A DNA stretch of 64,000 bases from Aphrophora alni (Eukaryota > Arthropoda > Insecta > Hemiptera > Aphrophoridae), in the NCBI GenBank assembly GCA_963513935.1, contig OY740768.1, positions 73,818,877 through 73,882,876 on the forward strand. Reading direction: 5' to 3'. Within the stretch, counting starts at the first letter, position 1. Each line of letters begins with the position of its first letter. Shown one piece after another: positions 15,461-27,800 of the stretch. The notes under the pieces were generated by a model. That model had not been told where the DNA came from. It ran no database searches and saw nothing but the letters and a program-made list of their open reading frames with translations. The translations under genes were made by a program, and so were the position numbers.

Positions 15461-15859
15461 GCTTTAATCAAAATTTGAAGAATGCTCTTCGTATTTAATT
15501 AAAATTCTCACTTGAAAATTTTAAGAACAATTTGAAGAACTTTTTCCTTAAACTTGATATTAAAATCGGTTGTTACCAGCGCATAAAGTTTTGATAAATA
15601 CTTTTGTACTTAGCAGGGCAAAAAAAAAAAATGCTGAAAAGTAGAGGGTTCCACTAATTAAGTAAGACTTTCGTTTAATTCCAATACTTGATGATTGCAT
15701 GTTTAATTAAAGTTAATTGTCACATTTGTTTAAATTTTATAGTGTATGTAAAAATTATATGTAACCACAGATTTAAAGATTATAATGAATATTGTAATAT
15801 CTTAATGATGATAATGAATTCATTTTTCAGTATCCAGGTCACTAATATATATAATAAAG
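15461..15859. other. AT-rich spacer
   Basis: The open frame at 15,688-15,975 runs into the foldback and has no recognisable domain; I do not call it a gene. Confidence 0.5.
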
Positions 15860-16144
15860 TACTATACCTTAATTTTCCGTCAGTGAACTTCTTTTTCTTT
15901 AATCTTGACGCGTTTCGAGATTTGTATCCCATCATCAGAAATTCCCTCTATGGATGGAGGTCGTCAAAACGTTAAATACACAAACACATACACATAACGC
16001 ACAACACATTTAAAAAACACAGTCTGTCGATGCGCATCTTACGGCTCCCGGATATGCACTCACTTTGATAAAAGTGATAAAAATCTCGAAACGCGTCAAG
16101 ATTAAAGAAAAAGAAGTTCACTGACGGAAAATTAAGGTATAGTA
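15860..16144. mobile_element. 285-bp foldback with perfect 64-bp arms
   Basis: Positions 15,860-15,923 and 16,081-16,144 are exact reverse complements as far as I can read, separated by 157 bp of unrelated, partly GC-richer sequence. Each arm contains GACGCGTTTCGAGATTT or its complement. The left arm plus the first 15 bp of the centre complete a hammerhead-like core on the minus strand (next entry); the right arm carries only the 3' half of it. Perfect arms suggest recent origin, gene conversion or selection on the hairpin. No coding capacity. Confidence 0.75.
15907..15938 (-). ncRNA. Hammerhead-ribozyme-like core
   Basis: On the minus strand: CTGATGA (15,938-15,932), then a potential stem II of GGGAT/ATCTC closed by ACAA, then GAAAC (15,920 region to 15,912), a two-base linker and GTC. 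This follows the hammerhead order, with a stem III as short as one base pair, a form described for hammerheads in Penelope-like elements and retrozymes. Stem I pairing is weak (about three pairs next to the core). Activity is inference; the motif order is visible. Confidence 0.45.
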
Positions 16145-19100
16145 TTTATCTTAATGATGGGTCAATCATTTATTTGTATTTACTAGTATTTTATTGGCCG
16201 TGATTCTTTACAACATTTTCTAAACATTTTTTAGCCTTCAATAACATAAAGTATAAATCATGAAGAAGTAAAGAATTTTCGTATTATTATTTATGGTAAA
16301 CTAAAAATACAAAGATAATTGTTTTCATTTAATAAGGCCTGAGTTAATATTTTTGAACAAATATACGTACTATAATATTTCAACATTGTGTTTGTTGTGC
16401 AATAGGAAGAAAGGGTATACGTTGTTCATTTTATAACAGTTTCCTGCATGAAAGAAAATTGGATTGATTTAAAGAATTTTTCGAAATAGCAAAAACTGGG
16501 CATATGAGAACATTCTGCAAGCATGAGTTGACTTATAGTTTTAATTTTGGTTGTAGAATATTATTACTAATTTTATTTTATTTCATTTAAAAATTGTATT
16601 TATTTTTATCAACCTTCTTTGCATTCTTTTTGGGTAAATTGAGGAAATTCCCACATTAAATCCTAACTTTTCTTTTGTTCTAAGAGCCAGTATAATCCCC
16701 TTTCATCTTATTTTGTGCACAGTTCATGTGTGAAACTAGAGATCAGCCCCAGTAATGTATTAGTACCGTGTATCTTTTCTGTGTTCGCTATTCCCATTAT
16801 AAGGTTGACTAGGGTCATTTCAGAGGGGTCTAATGATCCAGAGGTAACTATATTAAAATGTGTACTGGTGAATTATTCGAAATAATAATTAATTCCGTAA
16901 TTGAGGCTTAAAACATGGCCGAGTAATTGTGTAATTTGACCAAGACGACCCTTTTATAATTAAAATTGTAAGCGTGTTGTGAATTTAATTGTTGATAGTT
17001 TATCAAAAAGCTCGCTGGTATTAGAGAGATATTTTGAAATTGAGACAATGACTGTGTTAGGACTAATTCGATAAAACCGATCCCCCCTGTGTGCGGAATA
17101 ACACATCGGTACAAACCTGTTAGCACGCTGTCCACATTTAATTAAATAGCCAATTAGTTATAATCATCATAATAAACGCCCCACCCCACCCAGCACCCAT
17201 TTTTTTTTTTCACTTTTAAGTTGGTTTTCTACTTTGTTTGTATTCATATTAAATGTTGTGTTTGGTGAAAGCCCCTCCAACGGCCTAATGACCAAGTGTA
17301 TTGATAAATTACATTGTTGATTTTTAGGTTAAATTTTACTACCTTTTATACATGTTAAATAAATAAATTTTATTATTATATCTGCGAAAGTAATAAGCAA
17401 GTCAACTGAAAACTCATAATCTAATAACGTTTTAATGTATTGATGAAATTTGAAGTGTACAACTATTTTATTATGAAAATAAAATTTAATTTCTTATCAT
17501 TACAAAAGCAAAGTTGTTACAAATAATAAAAATCTTGATTACGTTCAATTAGAAACATATATTTAGATGTAGTCTATTTTGAAATGATAGACGTATCTGG
17601 CGTTTCCCCTTCCCCCCATTTTTATCGACATTTAATACAACTACATCAATTTTATTATTTACAATCTTTAACTGTTACGTAATAATTTTAATGAATATCC
17701 ACTATATTTAAAAGAAAAGTTATTCTATTAAATACAGTTTTTTATTTGTTTGTCCTATGTAAGTAGAGATTCTAATAGTTATGAACATTTTATTCAATAT
17801 TGCCAAGGAATAAACTTTGTAAGATTTTGAGTAATCGTCGAGTAAAATAAAATAAACTTTTTTTGACATATAAGTACATTTTTGTCGCTAATCGTTCAAT
17901 TTTTGTCGCTAAAAAGTGAAAATTCAAGCAGTACTACAGTTTGATTCATTACTACAAGGTATCAAGCTTTTATTCGAAAAACTAGATTTTTTAGGTTAAG
18001 TTCCAAATATTTTGACAAAAATTTTATCATGGAGGTTAACTTCACAGAAAACATCTTTTCTTAAACTTTCATAGCAATCATCAATCATTTCACTATTTAC
18101 TGTTAAAAGTTTATAATTGGAGTGTGTAAACTTTAATGTTAAGAAAAAGTGCTTTTTAAATAAGCAAATTTTTACTCAGTAATTGAATTATGCATACATT
18201 CGATCAGAAATAATATGTTTTTGAGGGACCTATAGAAACCGAAATATTGTTTAAAAAGGAGGAAAGAGATTTTTGTTATCTAAATTATTATTACCATAAT
18301 TACTCACTTCCAACTTTACAGGTTTATAAACAATTTTAAATAAAAATATCCTTATAAATCGACTTGTGCAATAAAATGGCACCTTCCAGAGAGAAAGTGT
18401 TTTATAACTTATTTTACACGACTATAATTGTTGTATATTGATTTTAAAATGTTATTGACGTGAGCTGAAGTTCAACCGATTCTGATGTTGATTTTAAATA
18501 GAAAAACAAGCTATACAGTGAAAGTAATGCTCAATGGCCGATAGTTATTATGCATTAAAACACTCCTTTTCTCTTGTAGTTTTATATAGCACATATATCT
18601 TTAATTTTGCAACGATTAGTCGAACAATAAATTCATAAGTAAAGGAAAGATGTAAAATTTTATACCTGATTACATAAATAATAACGCAAATATATACTAG
18701 TATACTATGTCGTCAACGAATACGTAATATATAGAAGAGGGGTCTTTTACTCTTCTTATTTCACAAACCTTAATTTATGGGAGCAAAACATGTACTGAGA
18801 AAGCGAAAGCTGAGGCAGTTGATGAAATATGACTTTGATACCTTTGTAGACAGCACTAACGGAACAACTTTACGTGTTCAGATTTTATTACCACAGGAAT
18901 ACTGTTTAAATGTTTGTTTCTCACTTTACATAACAACTGTGGAAACTTTATTATGTCCGACCAACTCTAACGTTTGAAATGAAGTTGTAATTTTGTTTAT
19001 TTAAAAGAAATATTTTTAATGGATAGTAATATCGGTTGTTTATAACATTCTGAAATAAATAAACGTCTGTCTCTGACTCTACTAAGTTGGATTAATAGCC

Positions 19101-19187
19101 TTTACGTTGGAAACGTAAAGAGTACTTTATTGAAGAGAGGTGTTAATAATCAGTTAAAGAAGAGAGGTGTTAATTTAAAATTGTTAA
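16145..19187. other. AT-rich DNA, no gene seen
   Basis: No supported gene. Short frames at 16,908-17,135 (minus) and 18,777-18,977 (plus) are unrecognised. Just before the Penelope-like element there is a 9-bp hairpin, CTTTACGTT/AACGTAAAG (about 19,100-19,120), and a direct repeat of GAAGAGAGGTGTTAAT at 19,132 and 19,159. These may belong to the 5' part of that element. Confidence 0.5.
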
Positions 19188-20618
19188 AATAAACAGCATG
19201 ATCAGGTCATTGCTTCGTCTATCCGTAAAAAAACACAAACTGATAACTTAATCATAAGGAAAGCTGACAAAGGAAGTACTACTGTCATAATGAACAAATT
19301 TGATTACATAAACAAAACCATGATTTTGTTTACACAAAACAACATAATCAATAAATCTGATCCAACTAATAATTTCAACCAACAAATAAAAAACAGCTAT
19401 AAACACGAGTAACCATCTCCTAAGCAAAGCTGACAAAGCTTTTAACAAAATGATTAATCCATACGCTCCTATTTTAACAGCTCTACCCAAAATACACAAA
19501 CCTAATCTCCCAATCAGACCACTCGTCAATTTTACAAGTGTCCCATCTTACAGGTTATCAAAAACATTGGAGAGAATAATCAGGAAATATATCAAATTCA
19601 AAAACAATTAATTACAGCCTTAAAAATACACAAGATTTAATTTCCAAAATAAAAAATACGATATTAAAACCCAACTCTATACTAGTTTCGTTCGATATCA
19701 CTAACTTGTACACTAACGTACCAGTGAAAGAAACAATCTCAATATTAATGAAACACTTGAAGGAGAATAATGTCATGACAACTAAAAAAATCACTGAGTT
19801 ATCTAATTTGTTCAAAATCTGCTTATCCCAAAATTACTTTAATTTCAATGACCAATATTACAGTCAAAACAATGGATTAGTTATGGGATGTCCACTATCA
19901 AGTATAATGGCGGAAATATTCTTAAATCGTATCGAAAACCATAACATAATAACACTGAAAAATAAACACTTTAAGAATATAACGTATTACCATAGATACG
20001 TCGACGACATCATTGTTTTATATCAAGGCACTGTACGACAAATCAATAATTTATGTACATATTTGAACAGTATACACCCTTCCTTAAAATTTACATCTGA
20101 AATAGAAACTAATAACAACATTAATTATCTAGACCTTACAATAACCAGAATAAGTGGAAAACACCTTTTCATAATATACAGGAAGCCCACTCACACCGAT
20201 CAGACAATCCATGCTTCATCCGATCATCCAATATCATATAAGATGGCAGCAAATAATAATTTAATTTACAGATTAAGAAATACCCCCATGACAGAAACGG
20301 ACTTTCAAGATGAACTTCAAACAATTAAATACATTGCCGCCCAAAACGGTTACAACATTTCAATTGTGGACAAGTTGCTACAAAAACAGAGCAGGAAATA
20401 TAAAATTAAAGAACTATCACAACATAATAAAGACAAATATTTAGTATTTAATTTTTGCAAACCGCTTGAACACATACTTGGGAATATCCTTAACAAACAT
20501 GGCTTCAATGTCGCATATAAAACAAAAAATTATTTGCGGGTATACCTAAACAATAAAAGAAAATTGAAGAACAAATTTGAAGACACAGGAGTATACCAGT
20601 TATCTTGTAACGATTGTC

Positions 20619-20677
<59 letters not shown>

Positions 20678-21003
20678 CAAACAGGAAGGTCATTTAAGAA
20701 AAGATTCAAAGAACATATCCCTTCGGCTAAACAAAGTATGAACCTCACAAAACCGAATCGAAATTTGCGGAACACATCATCCAGAATAACCATAGTTACT
20801 CCTGCATAGATAAGACTCTAACAATATTACATCGTTGTAAAAAGAGAAAGTTCATGAATGTGTTAGAACAGTTTGAAATATACAAGAAATATAAAACAGA
20901 TAGTAACAGATTGCTGAATAAAAAATTGAACTTTGATTCTAATGCATTGTACGACACTGTATTGAGACAGTTAGGTAAGATATTATCCAGTACCAATGAT
21001 TAA
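19188..21003 (+). pseudogene. Penelope-like RT plus GIY-YIG polyprotein, frameshifted
   Basis: The intact protein would copy element RNA at a chromosomal nick. Pieces seen: frame 3 at 19,188-19,409 with KADKGSTTVIMNK; frame 1 at 19,390-19,608 with LPKIHKPNLPIRPLVN and SVPSYRLSKTLERIIR; frame 2 at 19,580-20,806 with the RT palm motifs VSFDITNLYTNVP (first catalytic Asp), GLVMGCPLSS and YVDD at about 20,003; frame 1 again from about 20,731 to 21,003 with KFAEH, the usual tail of the GIY-YIG domain. The GIY-equivalent is GVYQLSCNDCPN. The YIGQTGR motif is preserved, but an in-frame (TA)n tract lies between GVY and YIG. Frameshifts near 19,400, 19,600 and 20,730 make the copy non-functional. Family assignment is confident; the exact breakpoints are approximate. 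Confidence 0.88.
20622..20674. repeat. (TA)n microsatellite inside the GIY-YIG coding region
   Basis: A pure TA run of about 52 bp, read in frame as alternating Ile-Tyr, placed exactly where the protein family has a short Tyr-Ile before Gly-Gln-Thr-Gly-Arg. The native codons ATA TAT ATA could have seeded the expansion. It keeps the reading frame. Confidence 0.93.
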
Positions 21004-21192
21004 ATCATGCACACTCGCACGCAGTACGTACCAGGACATCTAACAATCGTGTCGACTCATGAGTCAAGTTTTAATTAAATTTAATAAATATTCGTTTTAA
21101 ATCAGTGTTTTATTTTTGTTAATGTTAACTATGTTGTTTTTGAGTGTTCTATGACAACGGAGGAGCTTCTCCAATAATAAAATTGATAATGA

Positions 21193-21213
21193 CTGAATAG
21201 CCGAAACGGCGTC
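21193..21213 (+). other. Weak hammerhead-like motif in Penelope 3' flank
   Basis: CTGAATA, then GCC, then GAAAC, GGC and GTC. It matches CUGANGA at five of the six fixed positions and keeps GAAAC and GTC, but has no proper stem II. It also forms GCC/GGC around GAAAC. Its place in the element's 3' flank agrees with known hammerheads in Penelope-like terminal repeats. Confidence 0.3.
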
Positions 21214-21240
21214 GTATAAAAAAAAAACGACCAAAACAGA

Positions 21241-23685
21241 TTATTGTGGAAGGTGAGTCTTATATTTATTTATTATTTATTAGTTAATAATCATCATTTA
21301 TGGAAAATTTATAACACATCTTTTATAAAAGCTTGATTTTATATTCACAATATTCACAAGTTTTAACCAGTTTTAAAGTTAAAAGTATAATTCCATAAAT
21401 TTTGGCTTAGGTTAAATTCGGTTATTTTAGGTTTAACGAAAATCAATTAAACGAGAATATATCCAAACAACTACAAATTTGGTTTTGACTTAGATTTAGA
21501 ATATATCATACCTTTTCTTGGTAACTATTACCATTATTCAATAACGATTCTACCTAATTAATAATTTGTAACAAATACATAATCATGATTTATTATTAGT
21601 GCTCCGTTAAGCAGGACAATACAAGAATAAACAGTGATCTGTTAATGATAGATCAATTAAAATTTAACTATTAGTTTTAGAAATGTTGAAACTCTTTAGA
21701 TTTTCTTTAAAATATCCTTATTTAGAGCTTTCAAAACAATTCAAATTATTTAATATTAACAATAGTATTTTAAATTACCTGGTACGTTTGCAGATATAGA
21801 GAGCATGGTTGACTTACGCTAGTAGATGTTGTAAATATTTGATGTGTGTGAAACTTAACACTAATCGCGGGTTTACGCGTTTAATGTTTTGAAATATCCA
21901 TTTGTGTTTTCCATTTGTGTCCATTTAATTGTTTTTACTTTTTTCTTTTTAACTTTATGAAGAGAAACGGAACTACATTATCTCACTCTCGATTTCACAT
22001 GTCTATAGAATAAAGCCTTACTATTTTCTAGCTGCACTATTTGTTCAGGTGATCCGTTATCTTAAAACTAGCTTTTATTAGATTTGCATCCAGTTGAGTT
22101 ACACGGATATAGACCCAAATTACTGGACGGGTTGTATCTTCTGATGAGAAGGGGCCCGTATGGCTTTTTTTGTGTGGAGTATGATGGGAAGACTATTTCT
22201 TATAGTAGGGGTTTACTTTAGTTGCAACAATATACTAACACGAAAAGAGAAAAGAATATATCAAAATAAAGTGACAATTCTATTTATGACCTATTTCAAT
22301 GTATGCTTGTTTGAGGACAATTAGAATTAACACTCAAAATATCATAAGAGAAAATCATGACTTGTAAACGTAGAATTCAGTGTATATTACTAATAATGAT
22401 TAAATATACTATGATTTGTATCTAAAATGTTTTAGATTTTTTATTTTTTATTTGAGACAATATTTTTGCTTGTGCGGAACACTTTCATTGTATTTTTTTA
22501 TTTTAATTACAATCTATATCACAATATTAGGGAAATGCTTTTTCAATTCATTAATAATATTAGTTTTCTTTGGTATAAATATATGCTTAAGACGTATAAA
22601 TTATTAAATAACTAAATAATATTATTATCAATTGGGAGTAGTACTGACAATATAATTTATCTTATCTCTTGAAACTTTTACTTTAAGAAGAGATAGTATT
22701 TGATATATTTAATTGTGTTTGCGTGTATTCCATATGTTAAGTTTAATTAAATAGAGGTGGCTGTTATACTAAACGAGGTTGAATTGAATAATGCCAAGTA
22801 TGACGATTTTGTCTGTTTATTTCTTGATGATACATAAATGAATATTGTTAGGTTGTACATTACTTAATCCTGATCTAGTAAAAGAATGTGAATTGTGAAA
22901 ACCGTTTTAAAACCTGAAAGTGGAAAAGTTAAATTAGTATATTTCTTTGATAGGAGAAGAGAAAATTTAAAAAATAATAAAACCTTTTTTAGTATATTTA
23001 AACCTGCATTTTAATTTATACGCTGTTTATAATTGATTTTAAAACGCGTAATATATATACTACTGACGTGAAAAAATATAATTACAATTAAAATATATTA
23101 ATAATTAATACGTATTCAGTAATTCGTTTAAATGTTGGTTGAGTTATATAATAACAATTAATATCGAGATTTACTTTTATCTTTCTTGAGAAGTATTGAG
23201 AATTACTTGTAATTTAGTAAATTTTATTATTCTATATTAGTTAAAGCCTTTCCTAATATTATTCTATTACATGTAAACAAACACTTTTAAAAATGATACA
23301 AGTATGTCTAGATTAATAATATAAAGTGAACACCTATTTATTAAAGGAGCAGAAAAAAACTACATACTCTATATAGCTTGTGTTGTCACTTTATAATAAA
23401 TCAATGCGAATATGACTAGGCTTAATCCATAACTATTTAGCGAGATCGCTTTGGGTTATTTTCCATAACTGCAAGATGTGTTTCAACTGAATTTCAAATG
23501 TAAAAAAAAAAATCATATCAACTAATGTTATCAACAACTATCTTTAACATAATAATAATTTTATAATCCGAGCACTGTGGGCCTAATATCTCTCATAATG
23601 TATTATCATAAGATATGAGGTTGATAATCAAAGTGAATATAACATCAACTTTAATGTAATAGCAGATATTTCTTGTTGAAACTCC
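21241..23685. other. AT-rich DNA, no gene seen
   Basis: No supported gene; the frame at 22,416-22,607 is short and Phe/Ile rich. No structured repeat noticed. Confidence 0.6.
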
Positions 23686-23891
23686 ATATTCAAGGATAAA
23701 ATAAAGCAAAAGCTTAAAGTTTCAAATATTTTAATAATATAAATGAGCTACAATTGTTTCGCCTTGCGGCATAATCGGGCAACTGTTGTCATTGTTGCCC
23801 GATGATGCCGCAAGGCGAGACAATTGTAGCTCATTTATATTATTAAAATATTTGAAACTTTAAGCTTTTGCTTTATTTTATCCTTGAATAT
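23686..23891. mobile_element. 206-bp near-perfect hairpin, 98-bp arms
   Basis: The arms 23,686-23,783 and 23,794-23,891 are reverse complements with about two mismatches and a 10-bp loop. The inner part of each arm is GC-rich (GCCTTGCGGC) in otherwise AT-rich DNA. Read outward from the loop each arm gives CGAT(G/T)ATGCC-GCAA-GGC-GA(A/G)AC-AATTGTA, which resembles a hammerhead core with a GCC/GGC stem II and a GCAA tetraloop. No coding sequence. Dispersed repeat A copy 2 starts about 12 bp downstream. Confidence 0.8.
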
Positions 23892-23902
23892 AACATTACT
23901 GA

Positions 23903-24112
23903 TTTACTCAGAGCTTACTTCATTATCTCAAGTGGACGATTGAACTGGCCGAATAATTGTCCTCTTAATGTATGCAAATCCGTTTCCATTATCCTAAACA
24001 AACAACGTGTGTCTTGTCAGATAATTCATGTTTAATAACAAACAAATAGTTACTTAGATTACACTATGACGAAATAAACTTAACTGAAGTCCGAAGTCCA
24101 ATAAACTATAAC
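23903..24112 (+). repeat. Dispersed repeat A, copy 2
   Basis: Shares ordered blocks with the copies at 15.25 and 55.04 kb: CATTATCTCAAG, ATTGAACTGGCCGA, AATCCGTTTCCATTAT, CTTGTCAGATAATTCATG and TTTAATAA. Divergence is substantial, so the insertion is old. Confidence 0.55.
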
Positions 24113-24269
24113 GTTTTAAAAGTAGTTTGTGTAGAACGAAGGGTTAAATTTAATTCCAAACTACTGTAAAAGGAAACTTTCAGTTGATTGGAGAGAAACA
24201 AGTTGAAGAACAATTCAGTAATCGTGAAATTAAAACAGGCTACTTTATCATTAAATTTGCTAACCAAAT
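24113..24269. other. Short spacer
   Basis: Nothing supported. Confidence 0.4.
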
Positions 24270-24850
24270 CTTGTAAAGTTTCATTTTTCCTCGTCTTTCC
24301 TCCTACCTTCTCGTCTCCACAAATCTTCTCTTCAATCCGTAACTCTTCTAGTTTCTTTCAACTTTATTCGCCTCTCCCATCTATTTTGTCTCTCTTTGCC
24401 TTTTTTCATTATCTCTTCTTCTCATCGTATCATCGTCTCTATTTGTGCCTCTGTTCCACTTTTACGCGTAGCTAATCGTTTTCCCCCATCTCTACTCATC
24501 TCTCCCCGTGTCTAAATGTCTCTCAACGTCCCTTTCCGCATCTACTCGTCTTTCCTAATCTATATTCATCTTTTCTCGTCTCGGCCTTCCACTCTTCTTC
24601 TTGTAATGTCCAGTTGATACGCCTTTCCGATTTAATATAGAAATATCATGAAATCTTGTTTACATATCTCCTTATGAAAACAATTGGATCATCCTTAAGC
24701 TGGGAAGACTGTTTTAAAGGGAAGACATTTACCCTTCTTCTTGTCTTTCCCCGTCTCCTTACATATTTTCGTCTCTCCCTTTCAACTTTCTTTCTATTTA
24801 TCTTTCACCGTTTCTGTAGACTTTTATTTATCATATATATTACATTGACA
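24270..24850. repeat. Polypyrimidine tract with degenerate short tandem units
   Basis: From 24,270 to 24,605 and again from 24,730 to 24,850 the plus strand is almost all C and T. Imperfect units of about 11-13 bp built on TCTCTCC, CGTCTC and CATCTACTC recur. The two open frames here (24,188-24,475 and 24,656-24,865) are products of the biased composition. Long polypyrimidine runs can form triplex DNA or act as splicing signals, but no exon follows that I can support. Confidence 0.6.
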
Positions 24851-27800
24851 ATGTCACCGTCGTAAGTGATAGATTAACTACTACAAACGAGCTATATTAT
24901 TGTTATATAGAATTGTTAGTTATAATAGGTTGTTGTAGCTTAGTTTTTTTTATCATTGAGGAAATTGTCGTTCCACCGCGTCTGATAGTTAAACAATAAT
25001 TTGCGAGTATTTGTGTTCTAATTATGATACGTACAAGACATGGAGATTAGTTTTATAGTTTGTTGAACTACCAATTATTTTAGTAGTTGATCCTTTTATA
25101 TTTCACATATTACATTCAATTAATTGTTCATAATACCCGTATTCTAAAACGGAAAATTCTCTAAAATCAAGTTCATAATAATAAGCATGTACGCTGATGT
25201 GTTTGCAATGCATTGTTCACCATTCATTTTCGTGGAAAATTGATGCACCATTGTAGAGCTCACTTGAGATATGATTCATGATGCAAATCCAATTCCTCAT
25301 CATTCCTTTTCTATTTTATTTGCTAATTAATTGCTATTTTTAATTTAAATTGTCAAGTTCAAGTAGAATGATTTTGAACTCATACCAGCGGTTAGATTTT
25401 TTCTTCTCTTACACGTTAATGATTTAATAATTAGAAGATATAAAGAAATACTAAGTAGAAATACTCATTTAAAATCCAGTTTTTAATACCGCTATTTGTT
25501 ATTTGTACTAGGTGTTATTAAAATTTGATTGCAACTTTTAGAAGAAAAAGTTATTTTCAAATACACTATATTTATGCTTACATCATATCTTATTATAAAA
25601 TAACTCACACTGAATTAATGGAAAATTAATTTCTTTTATTTTTTTAACTTTTATCATTTGAAGATACATAAAATTCTATCTGAGTATAAAATATCCAAAG
25701 CCATTATCAATTCAGTAAAGAGAGTTCACCAAGTTGGGGGATAAAAGCCATTAGGCAGCACTTGGGATCTCAATTAGAAGCAGTTACTTTTCCATTCTCA
25801 TCGCTAATACACAGAGTCCACTATAGTCAAAGCTCTCAATTTAAACACTTTTAGCACGAATTTCGATTTTTTAACTCTACTGTGGCTGAATACTTGCACA
25901 TATGTTTGTCCCCTCTTTGACACTTATAATTGTAGACCTATTTATAAAAACAAAGGGAAAATAACAACTTAACAGTTGTCTAGACAAGCCATTTTTGTAA
26001 TACAGTAATTGTTGGACATTTATAAGGGGGAAATTTATAGTGTTTACATTAAAATAATACGGAAATTTTGTTTTTGTCGACTGTAACTCAGATAAAGGTT
26101 GTAACTAGAAAACCCTGATTTAAATGAAGGGTTCTAATAGATTTTCCAAATCATTGTAAAAATGTAATGAAATAACCAGACCTTATTATTTGAAAAGGAA
26201 CGTCCAACCTCTTTATTTTCGTTAATAATTAAGATAAAGAGAGCTCACTTTTATAATCCCCCTCACAATATAACGGGGCGAGGAGTAAATTAACAATTTA
26301 AAATTGGATATTTCGTCATGTGATACACCATTTTATGTTTAAATGTGATAGCATACATGAATATTTTATCAATATTTATTCTCAACCGCTCTTTTCGAAT
26401 CTTGTACCCTCGAGAGCGATTTTTGAATAATTAAAAATTGTTTACATATAGTGAAATTAAAATACAATAAAAAGGTCAAACGAATTGGTAAATCATTTTT
26501 TCTTAATATTGCATTGTAAGTAAAAGTATTAGAAGAAATTTACTTTTCATTTCTCTATAAACGAATGAAAAAATAATTCATATATTTCTATTAAATGTAT
26601 AATAAATATCCTGTGAAAACCGTATTCTGTTGAACACTCCAATAATTGCTTAATTAAAATAAATAAATCAAATAATTAAAATTAATACTTAAATCACTGG
26701 AGAAAGTCTTATAGAGGACAATGTATGGAATTCCTGCAAAATAATCATAACATTAGTAGTAAGTAATATATTAAGAATGATATAGAGAAAGAATTGTTCA
26801 TATCGGGAAAATATCAGAGCTAATAAAGATGAAAAGTTGGGTTTGACAACGTTGAACAATAATAAGGAAACAAGGATTCCCCGAACCACAAAAACAAGAA
26901 ACAAATCTAAGACTGTAATAAATCCAGTGTGTTTTTTATGTTACCCTTACATATATTTTGATGACATAGTCATCATCCTCAGAGGTTATCAGCTAAACTA
27001 AATATAAACCTAAAGCTAAGACCCAAGTATCTTCCCCTCCCACTCTTAACCGGGTAATCACAAAGAGGCATGTTTCGCTTTAGGTAACTGACCCTGATTT
27101 GGAAGGGTCAATGCTCTTGGGTACGTTATGAACTACCTGGTACAATAAACTAATATACTGAACCAACAGTAAGTACAATTTATCAAATTTTAGAACCTTG
27201 AATAATAATTTAAGAAGGTATAAATAGAAAATAAATTAAATCAACAAATAACCTTATTGTCCTGAAAAATAACTTAGAAATAACTGTTAAATCAGTACAA
27301 AATATTAATGAATTACATAAGTAAAAATATTACTTAGAATACGTATGACACAATTGTATATTCGATATGCACAATATGTCAACCATTATTATCTTGATAA
27401 TAATGGATTGCGTCATGAGGAGAGCAGCATCTTATAAAATTACCAGGATGGAGCTTCAATCGAAGAAATACGACTGAAAATAAATATACCTAAAACCAAA
27501 GTACTGAAAATAGACAACGAACCCAAAATATTATAAAATATGGAGAGGTAATAAATATATGAATTACATTAATTTTCCAATCTTTGAAGCATTGTTGTAA
27601 ATGAAGTCGCATAAATAGTCGTATAAAATAGAATGAGTAAACAGTAGAATGTATTTACAATGTTTGGAAAAAATATGGTCTTACGAGATAACTGATAATA
27701 TTTAACTTCGGAGTAAAAATTGATTTACTTTATGGAGGAGAAACATAGAATATGAAAATAATTTGGAGTAAAGGCTGCGATTGTTTGTTTATAAAAGTAT

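Larger units (their letters stand above)
19188..21240 (+). mobile_element. Penelope-like retroelement, degenerate, 5' truncated
   Basis: The span contains a Penelope-type reverse transcriptase followed by a GIY-YIG endonuclease region, in at least four pieces of frame. The N-terminal part of the usual protein is missing or unrecognisable upstream of 19,188. The 3' flank (21,004-21,240) is AT-rich and carries ACTGAATAGCCGAAACGGCGTC at 21,192-21,213, a weak match to the hammerhead-like core, and an A-run near 21,220. I cannot fix the outer boundaries because no target duplication is evident. Confidence 0.85.

Noticed and set aside
19248..19815. Minus-strand frames opposite the Penelope-like element
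   Set aside because: Shadows of the reverse transcriptase coding strand, which has clear family motifs.
20796..20996. Separate minus-strand gene after the Penelope-like reading frame
   Set aside because: The plus strand here continues the GIY-YIG tail (KFAEH) after a frameshift, which explains the sequence.
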